64,000 nucleotides of DNA from an uncultured Maribacter sp. GTDB taxonomy: Bacteria > Bacteroidota > Bacteroidia > Flavobacteriales > Flavobacteriaceae. The stretch is taken from the NCBI GenBank assembly GCA_947498505.1, contig CANMKG010000009.1, positions 1 through 64,000 of the forward strand, written 5' to 3'. Position numbers and translations under genes: made by a program. Within the stretch, counting starts at the first letter, position 1. Each line of letters begins with the position of its first letter. Under the pieces are notes generated by a model. That model was not told where the DNA came from. It saw only the letters and a list, made by a program, of their open reading frames with translations, and searched no databases. Below, piece after piece: positions 62,489-64,000 of the stretch.

Positions 62489-62854
62489 TTACTTTGTTTT
62501 TATGACGCCATTTTTAAACAACGTTATAGCTTGATTTAATACGACGTTAATTTCGGAAATCGGTAAGTCCTCTTCAGGGTTTACATTAAAAACTTTCATT
62601 TTGGATCGTGTACCTTTTTCTAATCTGGGATGATTAATGTAATCTCCATGTACTATTAGAAAATAGGGATTGTTTGTTTTTTTATCAACCCATAAATAGC
62701 AAAACATTTTTTCTTTATAACAAAAGCAAGGCATACCATATTTTGTAGTTTCATTAACATTATCATCAAAATTTAAGAGAATATCTCTCATTGCTAACAA
62801 ACAACTTTTGTTGGGTTCTTTTTTGTTGAAGTAAAAACTCTCATTGCTATGCAT
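62489..62854 (-). CDS. DUF1801 (YdhG-like) protein
   Basis: 121 residues. MRDILLNFDDNVNETTKYGMPCFCYKEKMFCYLW matches DUF1801. Function unknown. Confidence 0.85.
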   Translation of the reverse strand: MHSNESFYFNKKEPNKSCLLAMRDILLNFDDNVNETTKYGMPCFCYKEKMFCYLWVDKKTNNPYFLIVHGDYINHPRLEKGTRSKMKVFNVNPEEDLPISEINVVLNQAITLFKNGVIKTK

Positions 62855-62949
62855 TGTCTTATATGTGTAATTGATTTACTTTGAATTGAATGGGAACAAG
62901 TTACTAATTTTAAAGAATGTCCAGTTCTTAGAAAATGTCTTGTTATTAA

Positions 62950-63450
62950 TTATTTAATTTTTATGTGGGTTTCCTGTAGCCCTTTTTCCTTAAAAAAATT
63001 GATTAAATCAGTAGAATTGCCCACGTTTGCATGATGTAAAAGTGTAAAACCATGTGGTCCTTTTGCAAATAGTAAATCAGGATAGGTCTGTAAAGTAGCT
63101 TTTACCAAATCAGTTTTTCCTAACATGGTAAGGGTAAACAAGTTTACTCTAGCACCTTTAGAAATTAGGTAATTAGCAATTTCTTTATTTCCCAAATGAG
63201 CAGCTCCTTCAATGGCTTCTTCATAATCTGAATTTCCCCAATCATAACTGGCATAAATTAAATTAGGATATTCGTTTAACATTTCTTTTACTAAAGGTAA
63301 ATTTTTGTGCCCTGCGATTACAAATTCTTTGACAAGTTTTGTTTCAATCGGGTTTTGTTTTTTGGAAGATTGTGAAAATGATAAAATAGGGTAGGAAGAG
63401 GTTAAAACAACTCCACCAACCATGTTTCTGATAAATTTTTTTCTATGCAT
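62950..63450 (-). CDS. Ankyrin-repeat exported protein
   Basis: About 166 residues from ATG 63450; a GTG at 63483 is in frame. MHRKKFIRNMVGGVVLTSS is a short Tat- or Sec-type leader. Ankyrin-like units: EEAIEGAAHLGNKEIANYLISKGARVN and GFTLLHHANVGNSTDLINFFKEKG. Confidence 0.75.
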   Translation of the reverse strand: MHRKKFIRNMVGGVVLTSSYPILSFSQSSKKQNPIETKLVKEFVIAGHKNLPLVKEMLNEYPNLIYASYDWGNSDYEEAIEGAAHLGNKEIANYLISKGARVNLFTLTMLGKTDLVKATLQTYPDLLFAKGPHGFTLLHHANVGNSTDLINFFKEKGLQETHIKIK

Positions 63451-63529
63451 GACTATATTTTTAATGTATGCTAAAATCAGCACTTTAAAGTCAAAATACT
63501 TTAAAAAACATGTTTTTTAAGACGAAAAA

Positions 63530-64000
63530 TTAGTTGGAAACGTATTTTTTTCGAAATTCCGTAGGAGTTATGCCTGTGTGTTTTTTAAAAGCAATATTAA
63601 AAGCCGTGATAGTGCCGAAACCAGAGTCGTATGCAATAGAAGCAATTTTTTTATCATTTTGTTCTGAACAAGAAAGAAGTGTTTTTGCTTTTTTAATTCT
63701 ATAGTTGTTTACCAATTCTTTAAAGTTTTGCCCAGTATTTTGGTTTACAGATTGTGATATTTCTCTAGAATTTATAGATAACCTTTCCGATATAACCTTA
63801 ATTGATATTGTAGAATCTAAATAAATGTTCTCGCTTTCTAATATTTTTTTTACTTGTTCAAATATTTTTACAGAACTGGTATGGTCAAGTTTTGAACTGT
63901 TATATTTTTCTAGGTTAAAATTAGAGCGATTTAAAAAAAGAATGGTGAATCCATAGATGAGAAACGAATAAAAAATAGGTCCGGATATATAGTATAACCC
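63530..64000 (-). CDS. AraC-family regulator, 5' end cut by the window
   Basis: The frame is open from the window edge (64000) to the stop at 63530, giving 156 visible residues. A hydrophobic segment (GLYYISGPIFYSFLIYGFTI) precedes an AraC HTH: ISIKVISERLSINSREISQSV, LVNNYRIKKAKTLL and IASIAYDSGFGTITAFNIAFKKHTGITPTEFRKKY. A membrane-anchored AraC protein is common in Flavobacteriaceae; an internal ATG at 63715 would not be the real start. Confidence 0.85.
   Translation of the reverse strand, partial: GLYYISGPIFYSFLIYGFTILFLNRSNFNLEKYNSSKLDHTSSVKIFEQVKKILESENIYLDSTISIKVISERLSINSREISQSVNQNTGQNFKELVNNYRIKKAKTLLSCSEQNDKKIASIAYDSGFGTITAFNIAFKKHTGITPTEFRKKYVSN

Overview
The window looks like a chromosomal segment of a Flavobacteriaceae-type Bacteroidota. 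It is AT-rich and carries lineage genes: GldI, a DUF5683 protein, an M48 CAAX-type protease, a two-piece methylmalonyl-CoA mutase (small subunit seen), LytTR and AraC regulators. Many lipoproteins have a short leader plus Cys. A few promoters match the Bacteroidota TTTG / TAnnTTTG pattern rather than sigma70 boxes. No rRNA, tRNA, CRISPR array or insertion sequence was recognised.

Positions 1-7089 hold the most interesting element: an integron-like array of gene cassettes. Seven cassettes (six with one ORF each, one apparently non-coding) all point the same way (minus strand). They are separated by ~190-bp structured sites that differ in sequence but share one architecture. Each cassette has its own private pair of complementary ends (GTT + 7 nt ... 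7 nt + AAC), as expected if cassettes move as circles with a folded attC site. The site stems carry G-T wobbles on the plus strand, which is the bottom strand relative to the cassette genes, so the plus strand should fold better. A short attI-like hairpin abuts the stop codon of a tyrosine recombinase (5513-6640). The recombinase lacks the extra segment typical of IntI and has a ~105-residue N-terminal extension. A divergent small zinc-ribbon protein (6706-7089) may be a partner. The array runs off the left edge. I number cassettes C1 (next to the recombinase) to C7 (left edge), and their sites a1 to a7.

From 7147 to 13252 (minus) are core genes trmH-like, M48 protease, relA/spoT, fur-like and purA. 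From 13321 to 24820 is a molybdenum region: a two-subunit Mo hydroxylase (2Fe-2S subunit plus Tat-exported large subunit) in one tight plus-strand operon with moaD, moaE, moaA, moaC, mobA and a moeB-rhodanese gene, then moeA. A convergent pair of small hydrolases lies between moeB and moeA; an HNH/NUMOD4 gene and a dienelactone hydrolase follow.

24846-32493 (minus) holds an acyltransferase, a membrane LytTR regulator, two amidohydrolase-family proteins (one apparently lacking metal ligands) and a DUF3810 protein. 32614-41138 includes pepD, a cyclophilin-FKBP fusion lipoprotein with gldI and a DHH phosphoesterase, a PhoD-like phosphatase, ndk, and recF with a DUF721 gene. 41138-46529 carries ribH, mutL, two rhomboid proteases and an EEP-family protein. 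46506-52234 (minus) is a seven-gene operon parA-parB-DUF5683-dapB-lepB-wbqC-DUF6122. 52375-55886 holds udk, ftsB/divIC-like, mutA and, divergently, meaB. The rest (55962-64000) contains GNAT, YcaQ-like, AraC, pirin, a TPR lipoprotein, a Tat-leader HisC-like aminotransferase, DUF1801 and ankyrin proteins, and an AraC regulator cut by the right edge.
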